Shown piece after piece: positions 1 through 10,148 of a DNA stretch of 64,000 nucleotides (position 1 is the stretch's first letter; every line of letters starts with the position of its first letter). The notes under the pieces are model-generated. The model had not been told where the DNA came from, made no database searches, and was given only the letters and a program-made list of their open reading frames with translations. This DNA comes from Cylindrotheca closterium (taxonomy: Eukaryota > Bacillariophyta > Bacillariophyceae > Bacillariales > Bacillariaceae): NCBI GenBank assembly GCA_933822405.4, contig CAKOGP040000113.1:570036-634035 (forward strand), written 5' to 3'. The position numbers and the translations under genes were made by a program.

Positions 1-3000
1 ATGCACAGCGAGATTGAAGGATCTTCCACCGAATTTCCACACAGCTTCATTTACACTCCGGTTCATCTGGATTCGCAAGACTCCAACAGTCCCATTGTTG
101 CAGCCATTGGTGCCGCGATGGCCTGGGACTTCTCCCTTCGTACTCTTTTGCCAGCTGGAGTGGTTGGAATTCAAGCGGTGATCAAGAATTCCTGCAACCA
201 AAGCTTTACATATGAGATTAGTGGTAAGCGGCCAGGATCCAAGCATGTGGTTCTTATTCCCTCGACCGGGACTCAAATTGTTGTTATCTTCCTGTCCATC
301 ACGCAGGATCAGATGCCTACTACGTTGGTGAAGGTGACCTGCACGACGAAGAGTTCAACTATTACGAGCGCGTTGTCAGATTGTCACGAAATAGCCACCC
401 TTACACTGAATCGACAGAAGGACACTGTCTATACTCCATGCATCTGTATCCAGACTCCAAGTTTGCAAGCCTGTACCTGACGGCAGCGCCTCTTCTATTT
501 GCAATTGGGGTGGCTGGGGCTTTCGGGTTCATGGTCATTGTTTTCTTTGTGTACAATCGGTTCGTCTTCACGCGGAATGAAAAGCTTGTTGAGAATGCTG
601 CCAGATCGAACGCCGTGATTACGTCCCTCTTCCCCGAAGCTATCCGCAACCAGCTCATCGGGGATAACAACAACACGAACAATCCAAGAAGCTTCCAAGA
701 GTTGCTGGGACCTGTTTCCGACCCTGTGGCAAACTTGGCAAGACCGCCTCTTGCCGACTACTTTGCCACGGCAACTGTCATGTTTGCTGATATCTGCGGC
801 TTCACTGCTTGGTCATCTGTCCGTGAACCATCTCAGGTCTTCACTCTGCTAGAGACGTTGTATGGAAGTTTCGACCGCCTAACAAAGAACTCCAAAGTTT
901 TCAAAGTGGAAACAGTAGGAGATTCGTACATAGCTGCGACTGGAATACCAAAGTATCACAGAGGTAGGTTTGGGGGGCTGCATACTTTGAGCTTCATTCA
1001 ATGAGATTCCCAATTCGCATCTTCTGACACTTCTTTGTCATCCTCATCTCAGACCATGCTGTATCGATGGTCCAATTTGCGCACAGGATCTCGAAGGAAA
1101 TGAGCGCGATGACCAAAATGTTGGAGACAACACTTGGACCAGACACATCCGATCTGCTACTCCGCATTGGTATTCACACTGGACCCGTTACGGCTGGTGT
1201 CATTCGGGGCGACAAGGCTCGCTTCCAATTGTTCGGAGTGAGTAATAGGGGTCGCTAACTTCTTCCTCGCTGCTGATTCTCGCCACATCTCAAACTTGCC
1301 GTCTCTCTTTTGGATTGTGTTTAGGATACCATGAACGTGGCATCTCGAGTTGAGAGTACCGGTGTCGCTGGACGAATTCACGTTTCCAAGGATACTGCAG
1401 ACAGCCTTCGAAAATGCAACAAAGGACATTGGCTTGTCAAGCGCGAGAATGGCAGTGTCGTTGCCAAAGGAAAGGGCGATATCCAGACCTATTGGATCGG
1501 TAAGGCTGTCGAAAAGGCAAAACCTGAATCGTATGGGCCGTACGAGACAGCCTCCGAATCAGATAGCTCGCAGAACCCTGATGATGTTGTTGATGGTCAA
1601 TTTTCGGAGCAACTCGGCCATTCTGAAGGTCGTGAAGATCGTTTGGTTGACTGGAACGCGACTGTCTTCTTGGACATTCTGAAACATATCGTCGCAAGAC
1701 GCGAAGCCTATGCTAAAGCTGGGATCAACAGCAACTCGGAACCTCGTTCGGATGACCCTGAGGTCTTGACCAGGATGAACATGAATGACTACAAGCCCAT
1801 CAACGGAGTTCGTGAGATCATCGCTCTTCCTGATTTTAATGATGTGGCTGAAGCGATGAAAGAAGATGTCCAATCCGTTGAGATCCCAGATGAAGTCGTT
1901 GCTGAGCTGCGGAGCTACATCTCGACTGTCGCTGGCCTGTACAGATCGAACCCCTTCCATAACTTTGAACATGCAAGTCATGTTACAATGAGCGTTATCA
2001 AGCTGTTGTCACGCATCAAAGCTCCGTCGGACTTGGAGTTAATGGAAAGGCACGGAAGCAGTGAAGACCTTTCACAAGACATTCATGCTCATTTGCATGA
2101 TCACACTTATGGAATCACTTCCGATCCGCTGACTCAGTTTGCTTGCGCTTTTGCTGCTTTGGTCCATGATGTAGATCATGAGGGTAAGTTTTGTCTTTGT
2201 ATGCAAGTCCATCGTCCAGATGATAACACAGCAAAATGATGCTAACCAATTGTCTATACACAGGGGTACCAAACGCACAGCTTGTGCAAGAAGGAGCTGC
2301 TGTTGCCACCATGTACAACGAGCGTAGTGTTGCTGAGCAAAATAGTTTAGTAATAGCATGGAACTTGTTGATGAGCGATCGCTTTGCAAACTTACGAAAC
2401 ACCATTTGCGCCACTGCCACCGAACTAAGTCGCTTCCGACAATTGGCAACCAATGCCGTCATGGCCACGGACATTGTCGACAAAGACTTGAAGCAGTTGC
2501 GAAACAATCGATGGGACAAGGCTTTCAAACGAGATAACAACGCTGTCATTCTTCAATCTTATGAAGAAGAAGAGGATGAAACTCGTGATAGTATCAACCG
2601 AAAGGCTACAATTGTGATTGAACACTTGATCCAAGCATCAGACGTTAGTCATACCATGCAGCACTGGCAGTAAGTACTCCAGTTTCGTACCATTCTTGGT
2701 CGCAATCTTGTTCCATGCTCGATGTCTTACGCACAATTTCCCTTTCTCACTGTCACAGTGTTTACCGAAAGTGGAATGAAAATTTGTTCCGAGAAAGCTA
2801 CGCGGCATACATTGCTGGGCGAGCTGCTACGGATCCAAGTATCAATTGGTACAAGGGGGAGATCGGATTCTTTGACTTTTACATCATCCCACTGGCGAAG
2901 AAGTTGGAAAGTTGTGGTGTCTTTGGCAAATCGAGTGATGAGTTTCTGGTAAGACATAGTCCGTTCCTCGTTATTCAGGTCGGTAACCCCTGATCAACGC

Positions 3001-3127
3001 TCATCGCTATTTTTTGTCATTCCAGAACTATGCCAGGAGCAATCGAGAAGAGTGGGAAAGCCGTGGTGAATCGATCGTTGCAGAGCTTGTGGCCAATGTG
3101 AAGAAGGAGTTCAAAGAGAACGCATAG
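1..3127 (+). CDS. Membrane class III nucleotide cyclase fused to class I phosphodiesterase (5' partial)
   Basis: Modelled exons are 1-223, 307-963, 1053-1237, 1325-2183, 2264-2669, 2759-2948 and 3026-3127, giving 873 residues; the gene starts before the window. Order: end of an extracytosolic domain, one membrane segment (about 500-560), a class III cyclase domain and a PDE domain. Cyclase marks are the metal-binding FADICGFTAW, VETVGDSY, and DTMNVASRVES with the catalytic Asn/Arg. The Glu of VETVGD matches guanylate cyclases, but the second purine-selecting position (RFQLFG) is Gln, neither the Cys of guanylate nor the Asp of adenylate cyclases, so the substrate is open. PDE marks are HNFEHASH and HDVDHEG. 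The protein would both make and break cAMP or cGMP at a membrane. Introns were set by frame continuity with the paralogue at 23236-27042. Family call is firm; exact junctions fairly firm. Confidence 0.88.
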
Positions 3128-3399
3128 GTTTCTCTTTGATGGGTTGAACGGGGATTGGAATAATAAAAATACAGAGAGATGCGAATATCAATCATTTCCA
3201 TTTGTTTCCACAATAACGAGACGTTGGGTTGTCTGGTGCCAGGAAGGAAGCGTGCAAAGTTTGACGCACAAATCCTTGGAAAGATAATGCGACCTTTTAA
3301 TCGAGACAGGTTGGAGTTCACATTATCGTAAATAGATGTTGCATTTATTACATGATTTCAATAGAAACATCAAAGCAGATGACAACATGCTTTTTCTCA
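3128..3399. other. 3' flank of cyclase gene
   Basis: Non-coding. An AATAAA-like run (AATAATAAAAATA) about 35 bp after the stop may serve in polyadenylation. Nothing else is recognised before the inverted-repeat element. Confidence 0.4.
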
Positions 3400-3544
3400 G
3401 GAACGCACCACAACGTGCAACGCACGCAATTTAAATGTCCGTTAATAGTTAAAAATGGTTTTATTGGAAAACGTTAAGTGTCCGTTTCCATTTTAGCGCG
3501 GGCGCACTGTGGAAATCGGGCATGCCGGGCCCGTTTTTGCGTCA

Positions 3545-3722
3545 AATTAACGCAAATCTGCGTTTGACGCAAATGTTTGCGTCAAATTGACGCGCGACGC
3601 ACGAAACTGCGTCAAATTGACGCAATTGACGCAAGTTGCGTCAATCCCGCGTCAAACTCAAGAAATTGCGTCAATCCCGCGTCAAACAGATGCAGTTGCG
3701 TCAATCCCGCGTCAAACTCAAG
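3545..3722. repeat. Left GCGTCA/TGACGC array
   Basis: About 13 copies of GCGTCA or its complement TGACGC occur in about 180 bp. The last part has three near-identical units built on TTGCGTCAATCCCGCGTCAAAC with a period of about 36 bp. Both orientations are mixed, so single strands could fold. The hexamer equals the recalled diatom CO2/cAMP-response element CCRE3. Confidence 0.85.
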
Positions 3723-4440
3723 GGAGGCCAGAAACACAATGTTATAAGAGCACAGTTCAGGTTCTGACATCAGCTACTTCATTATGCTATGGGCTACAGT
3801 TCTGGATTCGTTTATCAGGAGTACTTGGCTTCATATCCCAAAATTTCACAGTTCCAAGCTCTAAACCAATTTGGATTGTTGATTCCAGGACAGCACCTAG
3901 TACCGCAAGTGTATGCTTATCATAGTTATGGATCCAAATACCTTGCAATGATTGGAACTTTTTCATCTTGCAAAAGACACATACTACCTCGTTTTTTGGT
4001 GTTCAACAAGAATGCTGGATGCAATAAGTCCCTAAACAATTGAGACAAGGAGAGCAGAAAGATCCTGAAAGGAATAGGAGACATTGCCAGATCCCTGGCC
4101 AAGTATGCCTATGGAAGAAAGGTCAGTTCCAATATTGCCAAATACATTCTCAAATATGTTTTCTACAAGATTTTTTAGCAGTACTATATCTGGGGGATTC
4201 CGTTGATGAGCAAGACAGGGATATCTGTTGGTGAATTTCATCAAGGGCTTCAAACTCCTCACTGATAAGGTTGTTGCTTCTTGCTTGGAAAATAGCATCA
4301 TTGCCATTATGTGTCCCAGCTTTGTCAATTTCCATCAGATCCATTGTTCAAAAAATGGGCAACTCTCATTGGAATGAGAGTGGGAACTCAAACTCTCATT
4401 CATTCACACACTCCAATCTTTTTGGAACTGATACCAGTAC

Positions 4441-4665
4441 GCGGGTTTTGTCCCGCGTCGAAGACACGCAGGCCCGCGTTAAATTGACGCAACCCGCGTC
4501 AGTTGACGCGGAATCGGCGTTAAACTGACGCAACTCTGCGTCAAACTGACGCAACTCCGCGTCAAACTAACGCAACTCCGCGTCAAACCAACGCAACTCC
4601 GCGTCAAACTAACGCAACTCGCGTCATTCCCGCGTCAAAAGAAACGTCCCGCGTCAAAGTCGCAG
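4441..4665. repeat. Right GCGTCA/TGACGC array
   Basis: About 12 copies of TGACGC/GCGTCA occur, with a regular core in which CAACTCCGCGTCAAAC and TAACGCAACTCCGCG repeat with a period of about 28-29 bp. The array ends about 170 bp before the homocysteine methyltransferase ATG. Confidence 0.85.
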
Positions 4666-4834
4666 AGCATTTTAACGGACACATAAAAATTATTTAGAGC
4701 TAAAATAAATCCTCAAAACAATCTGAACGGACAGATTTCGGGCGTGCGTTTGACGTTGTGGTGCGTCCCAGAACCACGGTGACCGTCCGACCGTCGTCCA
4801 AGGTGTTGTGAAAACTTTGAATCCTACAGGTCGG

Positions 4835-6031
4835 ATGGACCGACGTCTCTATGCGCTATCGGTATGTTATTACAGTATATCATCGCTCGTCCTATTATCG
4901 ACAACACACACCAAAGCAAAACAGCGCGATCCTCTTGTGAATGCGATGAACTTGAAGAGGTGGCTTCTCTCCGAGGAGGAAGATGTCAACTCACCATCGA
5001 TACTCATCACAGACGGAGGAGTGAGCACGCATTTGGAAGCAAAGCTGCAGCATAAAAACCAAGAATTTGAACATCAATCTTTGTGGTCCTCCTCCTTGCT
5101 TATGACAGAGGAAGGAAGAAAGACCATACAAGAAGGTCACGACGATTGGCTCAAATCTGGCTCGGACATTATCACAACAGTAACCTATCAGTGTCACTAT
5201 GGCGTTCCAGGGCTAGAGATGGTCGTGACGCCAACCCAAATGGATCAAATGATCCAAGATGGGATTTCAATTGCCAAAGAGTGTGTGGCCAAGACAAACC
5301 CCAGAAAATTGGTAGTAGCGAGCACTGGGTGCTATGGAGCTGCTCTAGCGGACGGATCAGAATACACAGGAAATTATGGAGACATGGATCGAACAGGGTT
5401 GGTCGACTTTCATTTGCAAAAGGTCAAACGTATGATGGCACAGAAACCGGATGGTGTGGCCATTGAAACAGTCCCCAGCCTGGAGGAATGTCATGCCATT
5501 GGTGAAATGTTACAGTCCTCCAAGCTAACAACATTAAAGGAAAACGAATCACAGATTGCTTGCTGGGTTTCCTTAGCTTGTCAAAACGGTACTCAATTGA
5601 ACGATGGATCCAAGTTATGGGACGCCTTGGAAGCCTTACGCTCTGCAGATGATACTACAGAGGCAAAGTACATCCATACCATTGGCATCAACTGTTGTGA
5701 TTCTCTACACATGCCCGCGCTTTTGGAAATCGTGACGCGTCACATGGCCACTCGTGGTCCGAAACGAGGTATTGTTTGCTATCCCAACTCGGGCGAAGAA
5801 TGGGACGCGGCCAATGACAGTTGGAAGGAAGGAACGGGTTGTTCTTCGGCACATGAGCTTGTCGAGCGGCTCGTGGATGCAGTACATGTCATTGAATCGA
5901 CGTGGAAGAAGCATACTGCTGGTGCCATGCCAAAGTTGATCCTTGGTGGCTGTTGTCGCACGAGTACACAAGCCATTTGCGAATTACGAGTAGCGGTGGA
6001 CAACTGGGAACAGAAGCAGGCAAAATATTGA
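4835..6031 (+). CDS. Homocysteine S-methyltransferase
   Basis: Single exon, 398 residues. It transfers a methyl group to homocysteine to make methionine, probably from S-methylmethionine or SAM since cobalamin modules are absent. The N-terminal strand carries TDGGVSTHLE (family form DGGxxTxLE). The zinc-binding cysteines are in GINCCDS and in the C-terminal GGCCRTS motif. Length exceeds the usual 320-350 because of an N-terminal extension with a hydrophobic stretch (LYALSVCYYSISSLVLLS), possibly a signal sequence or membrane anchor. The start is the first in-frame ATG; the open frame runs slightly further upstream to a GTG. The ATG lies 65 bp after the inverted-repeat element, so promoter and 5' UTR must overlap that element. 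Confidence 0.9.
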   Translation: MDRRLYALSVCYYSISSLVLLSTTHTKAKQRDPLVNAMNLKRWLLSEEEDVNSPSILITDGGVSTHLEAKLQHKNQEFEHQSLWSSSLLMTEEGRKTIQEGHDDWLKSGSDIITTVTYQCHYGVPGLEMVVTPTQMDQMIQDGISIAKECVAKTNPRKLVVASTGCYGAALADGSEYTGNYGDMDRTGLVDFHLQKVKRMMAQKPDGVAIETVPSLEECHAIGEMLQSSKLTTLKENESQIACWVSLACQNGTQLNDGSKLWDALEALRSADDTTEAKYIHTIGINCCDSLHMPALLEIVTRHMATRGPKRGIVCYPNSGEEWDAANDSWKEGTGCSSAHELVERLVDAVHVIESTWKKHTAGAMPKLILGGCCRTSTQAICELRVAVDNWEQKQAKY

Positions 6032-6692
6032 ACGTTCGGCAGTTTTATGTTTGTCTTGAACAATCGGCACAACAATGCTCAATGGTTGTATTTGATCAGT
6101 TTCACGAGACCGTTTTTGGGATCTTGGATGAGTTTATTGTCGGATCGGTCGCTGCAGACGTGTACACTAGAACGACCATCTGCCAGCAAGGAAGAGCTCA
6201 AGTATGATGGTCAATGGCTGTGAAAAGGGCAAGAGAATAAACTGTGGGAGTGGCAATCGCCACTTGAACTGTCCCATAGATGGACTTTCTCGCTCTTCCA
6301 TCCACTGAAACATCACGCGACTAGAGGTAAAGCTGGAACAATTCACATAAAATATTCTGTGCAATGTACTCAACGCAAAGATGTTCATGGAGTACTGATG
6401 TCGTATGACGATTATTTGGAGAAACGGTTGATCGATCGATCTTCGTATCGTACAGCACCAGGTACCATGTTCATTCGATGCGATCACAAAATTGGATCAA
6501 TTCGACCAAAAAGGGTCATAATGATAAATCAAAAACGCGTCTAATGTTTCAGCAAGATCAAAAGATAGTTCCAGTGACTGACGTTTCTTGTTCATTGGTT
6601 CTTCCACTGTGGATAACGACGACACGACGCCTACAAGTTCCAAACATTCGCAAACCATCTACGCAATAGACGAAAAGCACAAGGCAGTTACC
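6032..6692. other. Intergenic region, no gene recognised
   Basis: Several short open frames exist, none with family motifs. It may contain the 5' UTR or a leader exon of the next gene, whose ATG-started protein lacks a visible signal peptide although its domain looks extracytosolic. Confidence 0.4.
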
Positions 6693-8087
6693 ATGTTGGA
6701 AGATTGGAAGAATTTGTTGTTGGGTTCGCAACAACAAGATGGTCGTCGACAAATCTTGAGTCTGCGAGAGATGTGTGGAAATATGGTGTACGAGAGGTTC
6801 GAGATACCAAACTGTACCTCGACCAACGATGCGGAATACTCCCGAAACTACGAGGGCACTGACGATTATTGCACTCGAGAGTACGACATGTACATTCCTA
6901 CTGCAGCCTGTGACAGGAAAAAATACGGCCCAACGAATGTATTGCCGCTCGTCTTCGCCGTCCATTGCTATGGCTGTGATGCAGGCGTTATGGATTACAT
7001 GGCAGACTACGCTGAAACTTACAGTTTTGTTTTGGCGATACCTCATGGCATTGCCAATAGTTTTAATGCTCAGCAGTGCTGTGGAACCGCATTGGAACAA
7101 AATGTCGACGATGTGGGATTCTTTCAAGCCATAATTGAAGATATATCATCCCGCTGGATGGGTCACAGTCACATCGTGTCGCCAAACGTGGTGTATGGAT
7201 TTGGTTGGTCCAATGGTGGATACATGGTGGTCAATGCTGCCCATCTCTTTCGAGCAATAGCCCCAGTTAGTGGATATCAGGTTTACGACGATCCAGCAAT
7301 AGGCCTGTCGAGTTTGGTGGAAAAAATATCCCATCGACCAATAGGCTTGTTTTTACACCACAGTCAAGACGATCAGAATGTGGCCATAACTGGATGCTGT
7401 ACGGACCCGACCATGCCAGAATGTTGTTGCGGCTTGTCCAACTATGCGGATCAATGTCAATCAGCGACTAGCTTTGTCGATACCTTTGGTCAAACTGTCA
7501 ACCATTGTCAAGGAGAACCAACGCAACTCTTGGAAAAGCTTTATCGAGAACAAAGAGCGGATGTGACTTGCTATCAAGCGGGCTCCAATTGTTGGGCCAA
7601 TACGACCTATTGCATTCACAACCACCGTGGCCATTTCAACCGACCATCTTTGGAAGCAGCCTTTCCCATGTCAGACGAAGTGAGTGACTTTTTTGCGAGA
7701 GATGCCTGCGAAAATGTGGGCGGAGGAAGTTGGTCGTCGGAAGAAAGATATTGCACTTGTGATAATATTGTGGTTGGGGACTCCTCGTATTGCTTAAATC
7801 TCGCTTGGACGGAACGATATCAGGAGCCTGACTGGGCAAACTACTCCATTGCTGATGGCGGAACAACAAGCAGCCTTGGCGCCATTGCATTATCCTTTGT
7901 AATTATCGTGGCTTTCCTTGGAATATTTGTAATGGCCAGGGAAGAGCGAAAATATCGGCACTTCAAAGCAGTTTCCACCTTTGAACTATCTGACTTTTCC
8001 GTGGACCCAAAATTAGACGACGAGGATGACATCTTCAGACCCCGACTTCCTATTGTCACCAGACCCACGCTGAGCAAGCACATATAA
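6693..8087 (+). CDS. PHB depolymerase/feruloyl-esterase-like alpha/beta hydrolase with C-terminal membrane anchor
   Basis: 464 residues from the first in-frame ATG; the open frame extends to 6588, so an upstream leader exon is possible. A Cys-rich esterase domain of the PHB depolymerase/LpqC type holds the nucleophile motif GFGWSNGG (Ser codon at 7209). An Asp in HHSQDDQ and a His in NHRGHFN (7632-7634) are candidates for the rest of the triad. Near the C-terminus a membrane segment (LGAIALSFVIIVAFLGIFVM) precedes a short acidic tail of about 50 residues. Many cysteines suggest the domain lies outside the cytosol. It is the first of a tandem pair with the gene at 8559-9815. The natural ester substrate is unknown. 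Confidence 0.75.
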   Translation: MLEDWKNLLLGSQQQDGRRQILSLREMCGNMVYERFEIPNCTSTNDAEYSRNYEGTDDYCTREYDMYIPTAACDRKKYGPTNVLPLVFAVHCYGCDAGVMDYMADYAETYSFVLAIPHGIANSFNAQQCCGTALEQNVDDVGFFQAIIEDISSRWMGHSHIVSPNVVYGFGWSNGGYMVVNAAHLFRAIAPVSGYQVYDDPAIGLSSLVEKISHRPIGLFLHHSQDDQNVAITGCCTDPTMPECCCGLSNYADQCQSATSFVDTFGQTVNHCQGEPTQLLEKLYREQRADVTCYQAGSNCWANTTYCIHNHRGHFNRPSLEAAFPMSDEVSDFFARDACENVGGGSWSSEERYCTCDNIVVGDSSYCLNLAWTERYQEPDWANYSIADGGTTSSLGAIALSFVIIVAFLGIFVMAREERKYRHFKAVSTFELSDFSVDPKLDDEDDIFRPRLPIVTRPTLSKHI

Positions 8088-8558
8088 TATACTAATGAAG
8101 TATGTAATTTTACGAATAATAAGCCTTACCATTAGGCTACCGGTACCGGTACCACACACCACTTTCTTGCCATTCTTTTATTCTACCGAATGGTAATTCA
8201 TTCGACGGTTTCAGCGTCTGTCCTATCGCCCACGTCTTCCGATCAAATGACACATTTTCCGGCGACCTTGGTGGCGCACTAAAATTTGGCCACGCATCAC
8301 GCGACATTCAACGGAGAATCTGCAATTTCTTACCACCGACCGTCGCAAGTCATCTTCCAACGTTACGGTAGTACGTTTCGCAAGACTATACCATACTGTA
8401 AGTATCTAGGCAAAGCAAAACAACCCAACCCAACCAGAGCACTACCACCAACTGACATTCGACTACAAGCATCAAAGCAAGCAACAAACCAGCACTCAAG
8501 CAAGCAACAAGACAATCAAGGAAGAAACAAAGAAGACAAACGACATTATCAAGCAGCA
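8088..8558. other. Spacer between tandem esterase genes
   Basis: It contains CTACCGGTACCGGTACC (8138-8153), one of several such intergenic palindromic motifs in this window. A GTAAGT at 8399-8404, followed by A/C-rich sequence up to the next ATG, could mark a 5' UTR intron. No coding exon is supported. Confidence 0.4.
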
Positions 8559-9815
8559 ATGGACTTGAAACAATTCTGCGGCCGACGCAATGGACGTCAA
8601 ATCGCACTAAGCACTTGCGATCCAGAGGTCCATGAAAAGTCTTGCGATCGTGAATACGACCTCTTTGTCCCCGCCAGCGTTTGCCAGAACATGGACACCA
8701 ACCAGACGTATATTGGTGGACTCTTGCCGACAGTATTTGCCGTTCACTGTCAATTCTGCCATGCCAACGACATGTATCACTGGGAGACTGTCGCCACAAA
8801 GTATAATTTTGTGTTGGTTGTCCCACACGGATACGATGATACCTTTAATGGCCAGCAATGTTGCGGTCATGCCGTCGAAAAAGATATTGATGATGTCGCA
8901 TTCTTTCAAGACGTCATTGATGATATCAACGATGAATTTGATTTCGTCTCTAAAGATATTGTCTATGGTTATGGTCACAAGAATGGTGGATTTATGGTAG
9001 CCCGTGCGGCCAACTTGTTCCGAGCCATTGCTCCTGTTGCTGGATATCACGTAGATCTTCCTAAATTGCACAAACCCGTCGGTCTTTTCTTGCATCACAG
9101 CGAAAATGACAAGTCGGCCCGCATCACTGGTTGCTGTGCGTCCAGCTTGGAGGAGTCGGAGGACCCAAAGATTGATACTCAACAATGTTCGGGAGGTGTT
9201 GAAAATCTGTTGGATACCTGTACGTCTGCGCATGAGTTCGTCCAACACTTTGGAAAACATGTCAACCACTGCGACCGCGGCGAACCCGAAATGATCTTTG
9301 AGGATGAGAAACGACAGATTACTTGTTTCCAGCATTCCAACTGCAAGGCCAATACGACCATGTGCATTCACGCAAATGGCGGTGATTTCAAGCCCGTCAA
9401 GGACCGATTCCCAATGACTATGGAAGTGGCTGATTTCTTTGCCCGAGATGCTTGCTTCTTGTCCAAGGGAAGTTCTTGGGTGACCGATGACCGCAATCCC
9501 GAGTGCGTGTGCAAGGATGAAAATAGTACCGCTGTCTATTGTCTGAACGAATACCATGTTGGATTTTTCGACAACTTGAATTTGGGCCCTGTCGAAGATT
9601 TGCCAATATATATCTCGCTTCCAGTATTTCTTGTGACGGTGCTTTTGATGGTTTTTGGAATTTGCCGCATGCGTCGAAAGAATGCTGAAGAAGAGAAATA
9701 CAAGGACTTTTTCAAGGTGTCAACCGTCGAAATGTCCGAGATGGGGGACGACGAGGACGAGGACGGCGACGGTACTCCTTCCAAGTTCCGTCGACCGCTG
9801 AGCGGAATGATCTAG
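8559..9815 (+). CDS. PHB depolymerase-like protein lacking catalytic Ser and His (putative pseudoenzyme)
   Basis: 418 residues from the first in-frame ATG. It is a tandem paralogue of the preceding gene, collinear throughout: shared CDREYDLFVP-type start, NGQQCCG, LFRAIAPV, LFLHHS, FFARDAC, a membrane segment (ISLPVFLVTVLLMVFGI) and an acidic tail. The nucleophile motif reads GYGHKNGG, with Lys (8979-8981) where the sister gene has Ser. The sister's RGHF reads GGDF here (Asp codon 9384-9386), so the likely catalytic His is gone too. The reading frame is intact and the cysteine pattern kept, so this looks like a maintained protein with a non-esterase role such as binding. No signal peptide is visible from this ATG. 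Confidence 0.75.
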   Translation: MDLKQFCGRRNGRQIALSTCDPEVHEKSCDREYDLFVPASVCQNMDTNQTYIGGLLPTVFAVHCQFCHANDMYHWETVATKYNFVLVVPHGYDDTFNGQQCCGHAVEKDIDDVAFFQDVIDDINDEFDFVSKDIVYGYGHKNGGFMVARAANLFRAIAPVAGYHVDLPKLHKPVGLFLHHSENDKSARITGCCASSLEESEDPKIDTQQCSGGVENLLDTCTSAHEFVQHFGKHVNHCDRGEPEMIFEDEKRQITCFQHSNCKANTTMCIHANGGDFKPVKDRFPMTMEVADFFARDACFLSKGSSWVTDDRNPECVCKDENSTAVYCLNEYHVGFFDNLNLGPVEDLPIYISLPVFLVTVLLMVFGICRMRRKNAEEEKYKDFFKVSTVEMSEMGDDEDEDGDGTPSKFRRPLSGMI

Positions 9816-10148
9816 GGACAGCAAAGTATAATTGTCTGCGACACTCGGATAGCTCAATTTCTTTAGAACAAGCGCTATTCATTTTTAAATCAACGTGACA
9901 CTATATAGCTTGAACTTTGTAGTTTGCCTTCATGAACTTGGCGATATGACATCGACACCGAGCAATTCAAAACATTAGTGAATGAATCGATTCGAGTCCC
10001 ACAATGACGTGGTTTTCGAATTGTTTTCCATAGTCAAAAAGACGAAACTCATCACTCTTTTCTGATTCATTTCATATCGCTATCAGCAAACAGATAGATC
10101 CAAACCTTTGCTGCTTTTATAAAAATAAGAAGCACAACGAAAACGATA
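9816..10148. other. Intergenic region, nothing recognised
   Basis: A/T-rich spacer between two plus-strand genes. It probably holds the 3' UTR of the esterase-like gene and the promoter of the fibrillin gene. No open frame or repeat of note. Confidence 0.4.

Larger units (their letters stand above)
3400..4769. mobile_element. Non-autonomous TIR element with GCGTCAA arrays
   Basis: The left end (3400-3427) and the reverse complement of the right end (4740-4769) share GG(A/G)ACGCACCACAACGT followed by AACGCACGC, about 28 bp. Looser symmetry continues inward, with GTGTCCGTT at 3478-3486 mirrored by AACGGACAC near 4674-4682. The interior is two arrays of GCGTCAA/TTGACGC motifs around about 700 bp of unique sequence. 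No long open frame or transposase motif is visible, so this looks like a MITE-like or cut-down DNA transposon. I could not identify a convincing target-site duplication. The superfamily is not assigned. It lies between the cyclase 3' end and the homocysteine methyltransferase start. Confidence 0.7.

Noticed and set aside
3587..4528. Short open frames inside the inverted-repeat element
   Set aside because: None has a transposase motif or plausible composition; the array-derived frames are simple translations of the repeat.
3545..4665. Repeat arrays considered as a CRISPR
   Set aside because: Units are too short and irregular, lack unique spacers of constant length, have no cas genes nearby, and the genome is eukaryotic.
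8607..9557. 316-residue minus-strand open frame opposite the esterase-like gene
   Set aside because: Mirror of the coding frame on the plus strand, which has clear family motifs.
9985..10015. GATTCGAGTCCC resembling a tRNA T-arm
   Set aside because: No matching anticodon or acceptor arms at proper spacing.
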